Assembly (NCBI GenBank): GCA_018296165.2
Contig: JACKQL020000012.1
Span: forward strand, 558,001 to 622,000
Length of the DNA: 64,000 nt
Direction of reading: 5' to 3'
From: Termitomyces sp. T153
Lineage: Eukaryota > Basidiomycota > Agaricomycetes > Agaricales > Lyophyllaceae
In this document: piece by piece, positions 32,950 through 45,329 of the stretch
How the letters are laid out: every line of letters begins with the position of its first letter
Position numbering within the stretch: position 1 is the stretch's first letter
Notes under the pieces: model-generated
Database searches by the model: none
What the model was told of the DNA's origin: nothing
The model's input: only the letters and a program-made list of their open reading frames with translations
Made by a program: the position numbers and the translations under genes

Positions 32950-33312
32950 TCCCTCCAATGACCATAGCTTTCAATGCAGCTGAACTGTGGACAGGAGGAA
33001 TAAGTTGCTGAAAAATGTTCTATCAAGATAAATCACTATTAGATCCAGATTTCTACTAAAATTTTGGCTTGATCCTGAAGGACTTAGCAATTTACACCCA
33101 ATTTTAAATTTTTCCAGATCCTTTCAGATCCAGATCTCACTGATATTGAGGTCTTCACTACATAAGATATTCATCACATTGTCTTTCCATAATCCTAGTG
33201 CTAATTCAAGTTCAAATACAAAAGGTGAAAAATTTGAAGATTTCTATATTTAATGCTGTGAGAAAAAGACATCAATTTAACAAAGAAATTGATAAACAGA
33301 CCCTTTTTTGCT
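32950..33312. other. Short AT-rich spacer (3' flank of the NLR gene)
   Basis: CpG-free; no further TPR-coding sequence after the NLR stop. It should contain the NLR 3' UTR. Confidence 0.5.
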
Positions 33313-36300
33313 TCAAATAGCAAGGTTTTTCATGGCTCTGATAGTCTTAGGATGACTACTGCCAAATGCTTCTGTCAAAGCTTTCAACACTTGCTGCCCA
33401 AAGTCTTCAGCTTCCTGTAGCTTTCCAGCTTGCTTCATTATTGAAGCAAGATTTTCCATGGCTCTGATGGTTTCAGGATGACTGCTACCAAATGCTTCTG
33501 TCCGAGCCCTTAATACTTGCTTCTCAAATTCCTCAGCTTCTTGCAGCTTTCCAGCTTGAGTCAATATTATAGCAAGATTTTCCATGGCTCTGATAGTATC
33601 AGGATGACTGCTACCAAATTCTTCTACCTGAGCCTTAAACATCTGCAGCCCCAACTCTTCAGCTTCTTGTAGCCTTCCAGCTTGCCTCATTATTGAAGCA
33701 AGGTTTCCCATGGCTCTGATAGTATCAGGATGTCTGCTACCAAATGCTTCTGTCCAAGCCTTCAACACTTTCTTTTCAAAGCATTCAGCTTTCTGCAGCT
33801 TTCCAGCTTGGCTGAATATGATAGCAAGGTTTTGCATGGCTCTGATAGTCTCAGGATGACTACTGCCAAATGCTTCTGTCAAAGCTTTCAACACTTGCTG
33901 CCCAAAGTCTTCAGCTTCCTGTAGCTTTCCAGCTTGCTTCATTATTGAAGCAAGATTTTCCACAGCTCTGATGGTCTCAGGATGACTGCTACCAAATGCT
34001 TCTGTCCGAGCCCTCAACACTTGCTTTGCAAAGTCCTCAGCTTCTTGCAGCTTTCCAGTTTGCTTCATTATTGAAGCAAGATTTTCCATGGCTCTGATGG
34101 TCTCAGGATGACTGCTACCAAATGCTTCTGTCCGAGTCCTCAACACTTGCTTTTCAAAGTCCTCAGCTTCTTGCAGCTTTCCAGCTTGAGTCAATATTAT
34201 AGCAAGATTTTCCATATCTTTAATGGTCTCTGTATGATTGCTGCCAAATGTTTCCATCTGAGCCTTCAACATTTTCTGCTCCAACTCTCCCACTTCTTGC
34301 AGCTTTCCAGCTTCTCTCAATGTTATAGCAAGATTTCTCATGGCTCTGATAGTGTTAGGATTACTGCTACCAAATGCTTTTGTCTGAGCTTCCAACACAT
34401 TTTGCTCAAGTTTCTCAGCTTCTTGCAGTTTTCTAGCTTGCCTCAATGTTATAGCAAGGTTTTCAATGGCTCTGATAGTCTTAGGATGACTGCTGCCAAA
34501 TTTTTCTGCCTGACTCTTCAAGACCTGCTGCTCAAATTCCTCAGCTTCCTGCAGTCTTCCAGCTTGCCTTAATGTTATAGCCAAGTTTTCCATAGCTCTG
34601 ATGATCTCCAAATGACTACTGCCAAATGATTCTGTCCAAGCCCTCAAAACCTTCCGTTCAAGATCTTCAGCTTCTTGCAGCTTTCCAGCTTGCCTTAGCA
34701 TTGCAGCAAGGTTTGATATAGCTCTTACAGTCTCAGGACTACTTTTTTCAAATGCTTTGACTTGAACCTTTATAATTTGCTGAGAAAGTTCTTCTGCCTC
34801 TTGTAGTTTTGCACTTGAATATAGTGTTGTGGCCAAACTAGACATTGCTTGAATAGTCTTAGGATGATTTGTTTCAAACACTTCTGTATAAACCTTCAAG
34901 ACTTGCTGTTGAAGCTGCTCAGCATCTTCTAGTTTTCCACTGGAACAAAATATTGCAGCTAAATTGAACATAGCCTGAATGGTGTCTGGATGCTCTTTGC
35001 CAAGTGTCTCTGTGCAAGCTCTCAAAGCATGCTGAGCAAGGTCCTCTGCTTCTAGCAGTTTGCCCACTTCCATCAGGATTGCAGCAAGGTTTGACATAGC
35101 TATAATAGTTTCAGGATGATTGTCTCCTAATGCTTTCATGTAGGCCTTCAAGACTTGATGTCCCAAATTCTCTGCTTCTTCCATCTTTCCAACCTTTGAT
35201 AGTATTGCAGCAAGATTTGACATAGCTTGAATAGTATCAGGATGATTACTGCCAAGTGCATCTGTATAACTTCTCCAGACTTTTTGAGCAAGACTCTCTG
35301 CCTCTTCTAGCTTTCCAGCTTCCCACAGTATTGCAGCAAGAGTTGATGTCACTTCAATAGTATTAGGATGACTACTGCCAAATGCATCTGTACAAGCTTT
35401 CAAGGCTTTTTGAGCAAGCTCCTCTGCTTCATATAGTTTTCCAGCTTCTCTTAATGTTGCAGCAGAACTTGACATGGCTTTGATAGTGTCAGGGTGATTA
35501 TCACCAAATGCTTCCATACAAGCTTTTAGAATCTGCTGAGCAAGTATCTCTGCTTCATGTAGCTTTCCAGCTTCTTGCAATGTTGCAGCAAGACTTGACA
35601 TAGCTTGAATTGTATTGGAATGGCTAATTCCAAATGCTTGTGTGTAAACATGTTGAACTTTCTTCTCAAGATCTTCTGCCTCCTGCAATTTTCCACATTT
35701 CCGAAACACTACAGCCAAGTTTTTCATGGCCTCAATAGTATCAGGATGCTCTGGGCCAAATATTTTCATATAGTTCTTGAGTACTTGATGCTGAAGCTGC
35801 TCTGCCCTCTTAAATTGACCTCTAGATATCAGTGTTGCAGCCAGGTTTGAGCTAGCTTCCATAGTATCAGGATGCTCATCACCCAGTGCCTCTTTGCATG
35901 CTTTAAGCACTTTTTGTTCAATTTCTTCTGCCTCTTGTAGCCTCCCACTCTTCCAGAATGTTGTGGCTAAGTTTGCCATAGCTTGAATTGTGTCAGGATG
36001 ATCAGCACCAAATGCTTGGGTATAAGCTTCAAGCACTTGTTTTTCCATTAGTTCCACATAATTCCATAGATAAGCTTCTGAGAAGATATTCCTCATTGCA
36101 TATGCTACTTTTAAGTTCATACATTTATTGTTCAACAGTGTGAGCAGTGCTTGAACATGGGGTACCCATTGCATCACATTTTTATAGCCACTTTTTCCAT
36201 CACCAATGCAATAAAAAAGCTGTTGTGCACAAACTTGTGCTTTTTGTTGTTGTTCTGTTGATAATGACTGATAAGACCATGTATGAACAAGAGGATGCAT

Positions 36301-38635
36301 ACTAAGCAGGTCAACTTCTTTTTGACTTATTTCTACTAGTGAATATGTTTTAAGAGCATTGACTGCAACTTCCAGAAGTTCATTATTCCAGTTTCCATCT
36401 TCGTTTGCAAACAGCCTTAAAACACTTTTTATTTCTTGTATATCTGATTCAGAATAGTTGGATAAATTTTTCCAAGCTCTTTTTAGAATGTTTACAGGGA
36501 TTTCAGAATGGTGTAACACACTGCATAGCATGAGAATTTGCTTTGCTTTATCATCCAACTTCTGAAAACAGAGATCCCAGGTAGCAAAGACAGAGAGTGA
36601 ATAGCCATCCATATTATCTATCTTGACTTGTGCAAAATATTTTGCCTTATCTTTTTTGTAGTTCTCCAAATATTGATGGAACCTCATATGCTGATTATAG
36701 TGTAGATATTCACCTGCTTGAACAATAGCCAATGCTAGGTTACCCAATTCTTGAACAATTTCTTTTGCAGCAGCATGCTCAACTTGTGAAACATTGTGTC
36801 TATGAGTAACTTTGAATAAAAGGGCCAGTGATTCTTCATCTGACATTTCCCCAATTTTACAGAAATTTTCAGGTGCATATGTTATACATGCCATATTTTG
36901 GCTTGTGATCAGAATATTTCCATGACTGCACACAGGCAAAAACTCCCATAGGTTCAAATGAGGATCAGTAGCATTATCAAAAATCATTAGCCAATTTGTT
37001 CTTTGATTACAAAGCCAGACAAGACCATCAGCAGGAGTGGCTTCAGGAAGTTGAGAATTATAAGCAATATTTTTTAAGAACTGGTCAATTGTCTCTTTTG
37101 AGCTGGCATCAATCATATAAATAAAGGAAAATCTGTTTAATTAGTTCAGATAGTAGCTTTGGAAACTATGTGGTTGACATACCTCTCTTTGAATGTGTAA
37201 GAGAATTGCAAAGCAATTTGTGTCTTGCCAGCTCCACCTAAGCCATATAGAACAAAGCGTTGCTGATGATAAAGTTCCAATGAGGATGGAGCATTGAAAA
37301 AGCAATTTTCAAGTTTATATAACACATCTGCTCTTCCTGTAAAGAAAGAAGATGGGGCAGGAACCATAGGAGGGAACTTTTCCACAGAAATTGGTACAAG
37401 TGAATCTGATGAATGTTAGCAATATTACAATTTCAAGCAGAACAAATACATACTCAGCACACCAAGAGTAATCCTCTGAGAACAATTATGCAAAGTGTCC
37501 ACAATGGAACCCACTTTCTGTGTAATTTCTGCTTTGTGCAAATAATTGACAGAATGAGTTTTGATCTCTCCTAATCTGTTCCAGTCATCCAGAGCTATAT
37601 TTTGAAGCTCCTGCTTTACATCCAGCCTATAGAAAGTACCATGCTGGTTTTCATCTTGCTTAGTAAATTTTTCCACAGAAGCTTCACAGCTGATAGATAT
37701 ATCCAATAAAACCTTCATGAGTTTTGAAGTAAAGAGTTTTGTGGGTTTCTGCAAATTGTAGCCAGGATGTCCTGCTCCTATGCTCACAACACATGCAACT
37801 GGTTGAGAGGCCCCAAACACTAATTCTGCCTCTTTCAAAATCAAATTCATGGGGTTGTTATGGCCAAGATGAGCACCAATAAATGCTTCATATAACCCTC
37901 CAGCACCAATAGACACAGCTTTGAAAAATTGAGGAGAAGCAGTGGTGGCACGAGCAGCCTCCACCACAGTGCAATTATATCCTTGATTTGCTTTAACCAA
38001 ATAAGACCTGAAAATACGAGGAGTCATATTAGCAGATGGAAGAGCTGCTACAAAACTTTGAAAAGTCCAAGTATTAGCATGGACATAATAATCAGGAGAG
38101 TCTCACATACCTCTTGCAGAAAGGATTCTCCTCCTGCATCAAGGCATCTGCTGGAAATCCAGCTGACTGCACAATATCTTTCATTGCAGAGACAAAGATG
38201 GAAGCCTTGAACCTCTCTGACCCCCGACTGAATAGCTTGATGTCAGAGTAGACTTTCTTACTGAACTTAACATATTTCTCAATAGCCAAATCAATGGGCA
38301 TGCGAAGTCGTCCAAGCATCAATGCAATAACACTACTGTATGTGAATGCCTGATTGAATGCATGACAGCCTGGAACACATACCCGCCTGTTCCAACACCA
38401 CCAATTAGATCAAAGTAATCACAAGGCTTGGGCATAGATGCAGCCTGCTCCAAGTGCTTAAGCCGGTACATGATTTCCTCGATAATAACGAGCTCAGACA
38501 ATCCTCGAATACCACCATCATCTAATAGACCAATCCAATACTACTATTAGAAACTGTGCTTTAGTACAAAGGGACAAACACACCTAAGGCTAAAAGCCTC
38601 AATCCACGTTGAGCAATATTTGTATTGGCGTCCAT
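33313..38635 (-). CDS. Patatin-NB-ARC-TPR NLR-like receptor
   Basis: Six exons (38584-38635, 38383-38521, 38111-38332, 37454-38055, 37183-37405, 33313-37132) give 1,685 aa. Residues 10-300: patatin-like domain with DDGGIRG (18-24), elbow GGVGTGG with Gly61 replacing Ser, EAARATTA, and FIGAHLGHNNP with Gly where the catalytic Asp belongs. Residues 350-700: NB-ARC-type NTPase with P-loop GLGGAGKT (393-400), Walker B-like LMIFDNA, ILITSQN sensor and LGNLALAI block. From about 785: 21 full 42-residue TPRs of kinesin-light-chain type (AFGSSHPETIRAM...GKLQEAE), ending inside a 22nd. This is the standard layout of fungal NLRs: the NTPase oligomerises, the repeats sense, the N-terminal domain signals. 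The loss of catalytic residues argues for a non-enzymatic role. The gene is CpG-poor throughout. Confidence 0.9.
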
Positions 38636-41600
38636 TGTAATCTCGTTCAGTGATATGAAAGCTTGATGGAAGTGAAAAAGTGAGAAGGAAGGAAAGAAGA
38701 GAAAGCGTGGAATCGTCTCTCCATCGATTGATGAAGTAATACATTCTCACGCTTGGGCCCAAACGACAGCATCAAGCGCTGAGACTGTTCAATTGGAAGC
38801 GATTCTCTAGCCTTCGGATATTTGAAAGACAAAAGGTACACTATACTTAGCCATTCTCTCCTCCTCAGCAGTCCGCAACTGCACCTCCAATGTTCCCGAG
38901 CCATCCTCTATCTCCTGATTGTAAATGCGCAAAGCTTGCCCTCGGCCTCTCGTGGATGATCGCGTACACCAAGGGCAACACCTCTCAAAGCTTCCGCCGC
39001 GGCGCATTTATTATGCTCTCTGAGAAGAGCAGCGATCTGAAACTGCACAGGGGCCGCCAGAGCGCGACACTTTGCGAAACGCGTGCTCCCCGTGCCGCAA
39101 CTTAAAAGACAATACTCTGTGCTTAGGAGGTCAATTTTTTAGAGACAAGAAAACGTACAGGTAATGGACAGACTTCGTCTATACTTACTGACAAAAGCTG
39201 TCGGGTCATCGTCATTTGGACACGTCTTTCATTTGTGACTGATTCGTTTGTAAGACAGATCAAGGCTTGAAGCTTGAGCCCCAATAATTCCGTTTAAGGG
39301 ACCTTTAAAGATCACTCTCCCATCGTCATCCTACATGATATGACAAAAGGTTATACTTCTTCGACTACGAACAATACATCTCTATTCGTAATTTCTCATG
39401 AAGTCCGGAGTATGGTTGATCGCAAGAAATGTCACATAGCCAGTGATGTCCAGGTCGTGAGTCGATGAACAGCGACGGTAAGGCGGAACCATTGCGGACC
39501 GGTACCAAACCGACAGCCTAAAGAAGTACCCGCGAGGTGCGGGCGAAGGACCTGAGATTTACGACAGAGGTACGGTGGCGATGCGGAACTCAATGTAGCG
39601 TTATATCGCATAGAGGGCTGAACGAGGTTCAATACGTGCGATAAGCGGAGACCAAGGCACTGCTCAGTGCCTGGGGTCTGAACCATGGTTGCGGAGATTG
39701 CAGACAAACGGATATAGGAACGGACAGTGTGCTGCTAGCCAAAAGAGAACAGCTGATGCAGATCGCAGTTGTGCAACGTCGCACGGAGGCGGATCGCTCG
39801 GCTAGGAGACAGCGAGTGGATGGCCTGATGTTGAGGACTCTGATGTGTTGGTTAATCTCTTGAAAAAGCCACGTATCGGTGGAATTGAAATTCCATAGAG
39901 TCAATAATATTGGCGCTTCGGAGGATTGTACTAACGCGAGACTATTCTCATCGTGCACCATTTGCGTGATTTATTCTATCAAAAGGGATATACGGAGACT
40001 GCGTACCGAAAGGGCTGTAGTTGAAGAATGTGATGGCTACCCGGACGACGACATGCATGCTACAACGGTAAGGCCGGCACGGCTCGTGGGATACTTACTT
40101 GAGCAGAGAAAGCCAACTCCGATAACCGAACAAGGTCCATAAGATCCCATGACCGATTGATTGTCCAATTCTCAATCGTTACATATCTTTTTCGACCGCT
40201 TCTGTATGTCACCAAGGTTCTTTCATTCTGCGCAAGGCGGTAGCATCTGAGACCCAGCTGATATCATGTGCTTGTCCAATTGGGAGACCCTGAACTTGGC
40301 GAAGGGGATGGGCAACCAATGCGCATATCTATAAGCTCAAGAACAAATTGAACGGGCTGATGTGGTGGCCGCTGCTGGGATTGAGATAATGCTCACATGC
40401 ACAGGTCATCATGTTGCGGGCGCGTATGGGCGCGTCGAGCTGCCCACTGCACAAAAACAGCAAGTGCTTTTACCTGTATAATGCAGACCAGAAGTTTACT
40501 TGATTTGATACAATACAATATTCAGAAGACTATGCTTCTGTCTACGCACGGCGTGGACCCTTGATCGAGGCATCGATGCCTCGAGACGAACAGCTTATCT
40601 CAGCAACGTCGTTTGAGGTTACTGGCATTGAGATGGTACGAAAAGAATATAAGACATAATCGATCGATTCTATGGTTGTGTCACCCTCTCCTATTAATGA
40701 CCTTCACTTGCTTGAGGCGCGATGACGTTCACTGTACATCATGATGATTTGAGAGGTCTCTTACTTCTTTCATCAATTCATGGATAAATAAATGATTATA
40801 ACCTGGTCAGTAGAGCCATTTTCTGGGGCATTTGGATCATTCTTACCCAAATTATTCCAGAGCAGAGTTCTGGCGCTTGATGGATCCTCACGTTGTGCGC
40901 TGGGCAATCTGACATACCAAATGTTCTCCTTTATTTGACTCTGGTCCTAGTTGTCCGCATGACTGACGATTTCCCTTACTTCAGTGAACGTGACCGTTAG
41001 TCGGTGATACGAAGGCCCAGGTTGAACTGATATTTTCATTCTATAGTATGTAACCCCTTCGGGTTCACACTGTTTCACTGATGACTTCGCCTTGATCGTA
41101 ACTGAAAGCAACGGCAGTACAGGTTCTCTTTTACCCACACAGCCCGAATGACCGGTTTGAGAATCCATAACATAACACATTGACGGTTCGCTAAATACAA
41201 GAGAACGTCTCAAGTGTATCCACTGAACTGCGTTCCTATCTTACCCCATTGAAAGCGACTCTCTCGATTCAACTCGGAGTATCCGTTGAGAAAATGTGTA
41301 CTTATGTGATGAAGAGGTAAGTGACTTGTAGCATGTGTATATACTTAGTGTTAGCATTATAGGCTTTGACATAATATGGTGAACAGTGTCGAAACCACCT
41401 AAGTAGGATATCAAGAACGTGAGTCAATATGAGATTACGTTGCAAGAAGCCCTGGGCTCGATGGACGACGGGAAGCTCGGCATGACAAACCTCCTTAACA
41501 ATGACTTCCTGGGTGCATTCGCGAATCCCTCCAAGGAAAACTTCGAGCTGCTTCGATGATCTGATATTTACGAGGTTACAAGGTCGTCTGGCGAGCACAA

Positions 41601-43247
41601 ATGTAGACATCTACATAATCACGCTTAGTCTTGCGTAGGGCTTATGTCAAAGGTTTCTCGATCGACTAAAGAATTGGAACTGCGACTTTTCGCATACCCG
41701 ATCACGACGGTTTCGACCACCGTCGTCGAGATGCTTTCCGAGTTAGTTGGGCAAAAAACGTAGGATTCTTAGTTGTGCCCTTCTATTTCTACCAGTAGTT
41801 GTCGTTGATCCATTTTGGTGAGTTTTTGATATGCCCCGTTACAAACCTCACAATCTGATTGTCATGAAACTTCCTCAGAGATATGCCTTCTTGGTGAACA
41901 TCCCGCCTACCTATTGTAGACGAAACCACTGTCGACCCGAGATTCTTCCAACCTCTGATCATTCTGTATCGTGTCGCTTCTATGAGTGTCAAGTTACCCA
42001 ACGTGTCTGTCTGGAGTTCACTCTGGAGTTTGAAACCACCTGACAACATGTCGTGCACAGTAAGTTCATTCAACGGTTCCTTTGAGAACTTGATATGTAT
42101 TTCTATGATCGTGATTATGGATTCATTGTTTTTTGCCACGTTTCATTGTGACATAAGACGTATTCCAGAGAGTCATATAACTATTGTGATATATATCAGG
42201 GTAACGCTCGAATGATCTCTGAAGAACATATATTACTTTTGTTCGAGACATACAGTCAGTTTGGTGAGCCTCGCGGAACTGACTCGCAGAACTGACTCGC
42301 GACCTTGTCATTGATCCTCAGCTCCAGGTGCACTCGACAGATAAACAGCCTCGAAATTAAAGTTTTTCTCGAGGTTGCCTACTCCTGTGTGCGCATTGCG
42401 GTACTATGATACTACAGCTGCATATCTGGTGGATTTTCTTATCTCATGATCGAGAACTGATACACGAACGTGGCTTCCGCACCCAAACCTACCGGCGTTC
42501 CACCAAGACATGCTGGAATTCAGATAGGACTGAACCCCACCTTGCAAAACAAATAGGCCTTTTTAAGGTGATCTACAGGCACTTACTTACCCAATATTCG
42601 GTAGTCGAGGCTGTACATCGTCCATACTCTTGTCTCCATTCTTAATGGCATTCATTTTCTTTTTATTCGGCCGTATTCAATTTGTGGATACCTGAACGTC
42701 ACTTGCCTGGATAAGGAAATCCAACGCGATCGAAAACCGATCGATCTGCGATAACGACGACCGCGTTGTTCTTCCCTTTTCTCCCGTCTTTCATCTACCC
42801 ACCCACTAACTATCACCTCCGATTCATTTAGGCCACCTCCGCAGCGGGACACGCGTTCGAAGGCCTTCGAGACTCACTGAACACCCCAAAGGGTATACGA
42901 CAAATTTTACAGGGTCGTGTCAAATTGGCGATATCTCCAATCGGCAAAAGGAATCCGGGGGTGAAATGCTCGTGATGAGACTGGAGACTAGAAAGTTAGG
43001 ATAGAAAAGGGCGGATAACGGTCGGAAACTAGCCTTCGAGAGCATCTATCGGTACACGGTGAGTGGATTATTTCTTGCTGGGCACTTATTATTAAGGCGT
43101 CTATTACTTCAATAACTAACGTACACGTTTCTCACATGATCGTCAACAGTTGGCAGGGTACACGGACCTGAATTCGGACTCTTTCTCCTTCGATGCAGAG
43201 GAACGGCCATTGACCGTTCATCTTTCTACACTTGACTGTTATCGAAC
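38636..43247. other. Long region without a confident gene
   Basis: CpG returns at about 38.6 kb. Several minus-strand ORFs look exon-like by composition but cannot be joined into a family I know: 38,807-39,007, 40,947-41,213, 41,302-41,610 and 41,789-42,139. The last carries an amphipathic stretch (LTLIEATRYRMIRGWKNLG) and the third a helical stretch (RSSKQLEVFLGGIREC). They may be exons of one minus-strand gene or a decayed gene. 39,100-40,900 and 42,300-43,240 show nothing I can name; the last 200 bp should be the HDAC promoter. Confidence 0.35.
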
Positions 43248-45329
43248 ATGTCCAAGAGGAGGGTGGCTTATTATTATGACTGTACGTCCTGGCGCTTATC
43301 GGTCTCTGTTGATTGTTAACTTGCGAACTGATAGCTGATACTGGCGCGTACACTTATGGCCTCGGCCATCTCATGAAACCGCACCGGGTCCGTGTTACGC
43401 ATGAGCTGGTTGATGCATATGACATGCTAGGGAAGATGGAAGTCTCGGTGTGTTGCGATCTCAACTTCAGAATGCTTCATTCGATGTTCAACCTTAACAG
43501 AGACCCAGAAGAGCTTCGCCAGAAGACATGACTGCGTTCCACACCGATGAATACATACACTTCCTCCAGCGTGTGACGCCAGAGACTGTCGAAGAATTGA
43601 CCGGCCATGGGAGCAGATGTATGTCCTACTTCGTCATATCGCTACTTATAACTTTTGATAATGATTTCTGCATAGTCCTCGTTGGTGACGACAATCCGGC
43701 TTTTGAGGGTGTGTTTGAGTTCTGTTCCATATCCGCTGGAGGTTCAATATGTGTGTGCGTCCCTAGTCATGTCGTAATATTTTGCTCACATGACAACTCT
43801 AGGTGCTGCCGAGCGAATAGCTTCCGGAGCGGCAGATATTGCGATTAACTGGGCTGGAGGACTCCACCATGCCAAGAAACGAGAGGCTTCTGGCTTTTGT
43901 TACATCAACGACATTGTCCTCGGAATCCTAGAACTCCTGCGAACGCATCCACGTGTTCTGTACATCGATATAGATTGTCATCATGGTGATGGAGTTGAAG
44001 AAGCTTTTTATACCACAGATCGCGTGATGACGTGTAGTTTTCATAAATTTGGGGAGTATTTCCCTGGAACGGGAACACAGGAAGATAAAGGAAGAGGCAA
44101 AGGGAAGGGTTATTCTGTGAATATACCTTTGAAGGATGGTATAACGGACGAGGCTTTCATCAGTGTTTTTGACCCAGTATGTTCTGACTTTCCTTTTATA
44201 AATTCGCTTATCAATGACCCGTCCAACTTGATAGATCATCGCCAAGATTCTAGAAGTCTATCGTCCAACCGCCGTCGTACTGCAGTGCGGTGCTGACTCT
44301 TTGGCGGGAGACAGACTCGGATGCTTCAATATTACCATGGAAGGACATGCGCATTGTGTGCAATTTCTACGGAAGTACGATATACCCTTGATATTACTGG
44401 GTGGAGGTGGATATACCGTTAAAAATGTTGTGCGCGTTTGGGCATACGAAACGGCTTGTGCGTTGGGAATCGAGAACGACATCGATCCGAATCTCCCCTG
44501 GAATCAATATTTCGAGTGGTTCGGCCCACGTTATCGACTAGAAGTCGTCAGCAATAATATGAAAGACCTTAATGTGGTAGATGGATTACTCGATAAAGTC
44601 AGGTCTGTATTGCCTGAATCTTTTGATGTGACCCAAGAACTCATAAGTTTTCATTTCGACTAGAACAACTGCCTTACAGCAACTACAAGAATTAACTGGA
44701 GCGCCTTCTGTCGGCATGCATGATGTTCCCAGGCAGAGTATAGGTGAACACCTAGGCTTCCGCTATGATCAGATGGAGCGTCGAGACAATCTAGATATCA
44801 AGTTGGCCCGTGAGTGACCAGTTAATACTGTCACTCTTACCTAACAATAAGTGTAATAGAACATGCACGATACGTGTACGACCTACAAGAGTCGGATACG
44901 GACACCTCTGATGATGATAAGTCATGGGACTCCGACTCCGACGAGTCGCGTGCACAGGGTTGTCCAAAGAACTCCAAGAAACGTATGAGCATTCTGACGG
45001 GGCAATGCATTGACCCGACACCCGTGTACGACCCAGCACAAGCACCCGGCTATGAACAGCAGGGAACTGTACCTCACATACACCCGTATGGATATGGTGG
45101 GTACGGCTACGGGTTCGCCGAGTTCGACATGCATGGGGCTATGTATGCGCAGAATGCCAAGCGGCGATTCTTCTATAGCGGGGCGCGCTGGGATGAGACA
45201 GTTGAGCAGATTGTTGCCAAACGCTATGGCGCTTTGCCGTTACCGCGGTCTGTTGGCGTCGTTGGGCGCATGATGGAGAGAGGAGGGAGACAGGTTGCCG
45301 ATGATGATATGGAAGAGGATGAATGGTGA
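43248..45329 (+). CDS. Class I (Rpd3-type) histone deacetylase
   Basis: Eight exons (43248-43281, 43335-43447, 43501-43618, 43676-43750, 43803-44176, 44235-44602, 44664-44809, 44860-45329), 565 aa. The enzyme removes acetyl groups from histone lysines using zinc, in nuclear corepressor complexes. The deacetylase domain fills residues 5-380: [11 protein letters not shown] (catalytic His pair), [17 protein letters not shown] (zinc Asp and His), [25 protein letters not shown] (zinc Asp), and [10 protein letters not shown] with the transition-state Tyr. The C-terminal 170 residues include an acidic Ser/Asp stretch ([16 protein letters not shown]), a Gly/Tyr-rich loop, and an acidic tail ending MEEDEW. 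The usual GHPMKP is GHLMKP. It is either the Rpd3 or the Hos2/Phd1 orthologue; I could not decide which. Confidence 0.93.

Noticed and set aside
33313..37116. The long TPR frame as a separate kinesin light chain gene
   Set aside because: The frame begins with NB-ARC sequence that continues the P-loop exon at 37,183-37,405 across a good intron; the repeats are the sensor of an NLR.
41640..41760. Possible tRNA or structured RNA near a short inverted repeat (cgacggtttcgaccaccgtcg)
   Set aside because: A stem-loop can be drawn, but no cloverleaf, A/B box pair or T-loop consensus is present.
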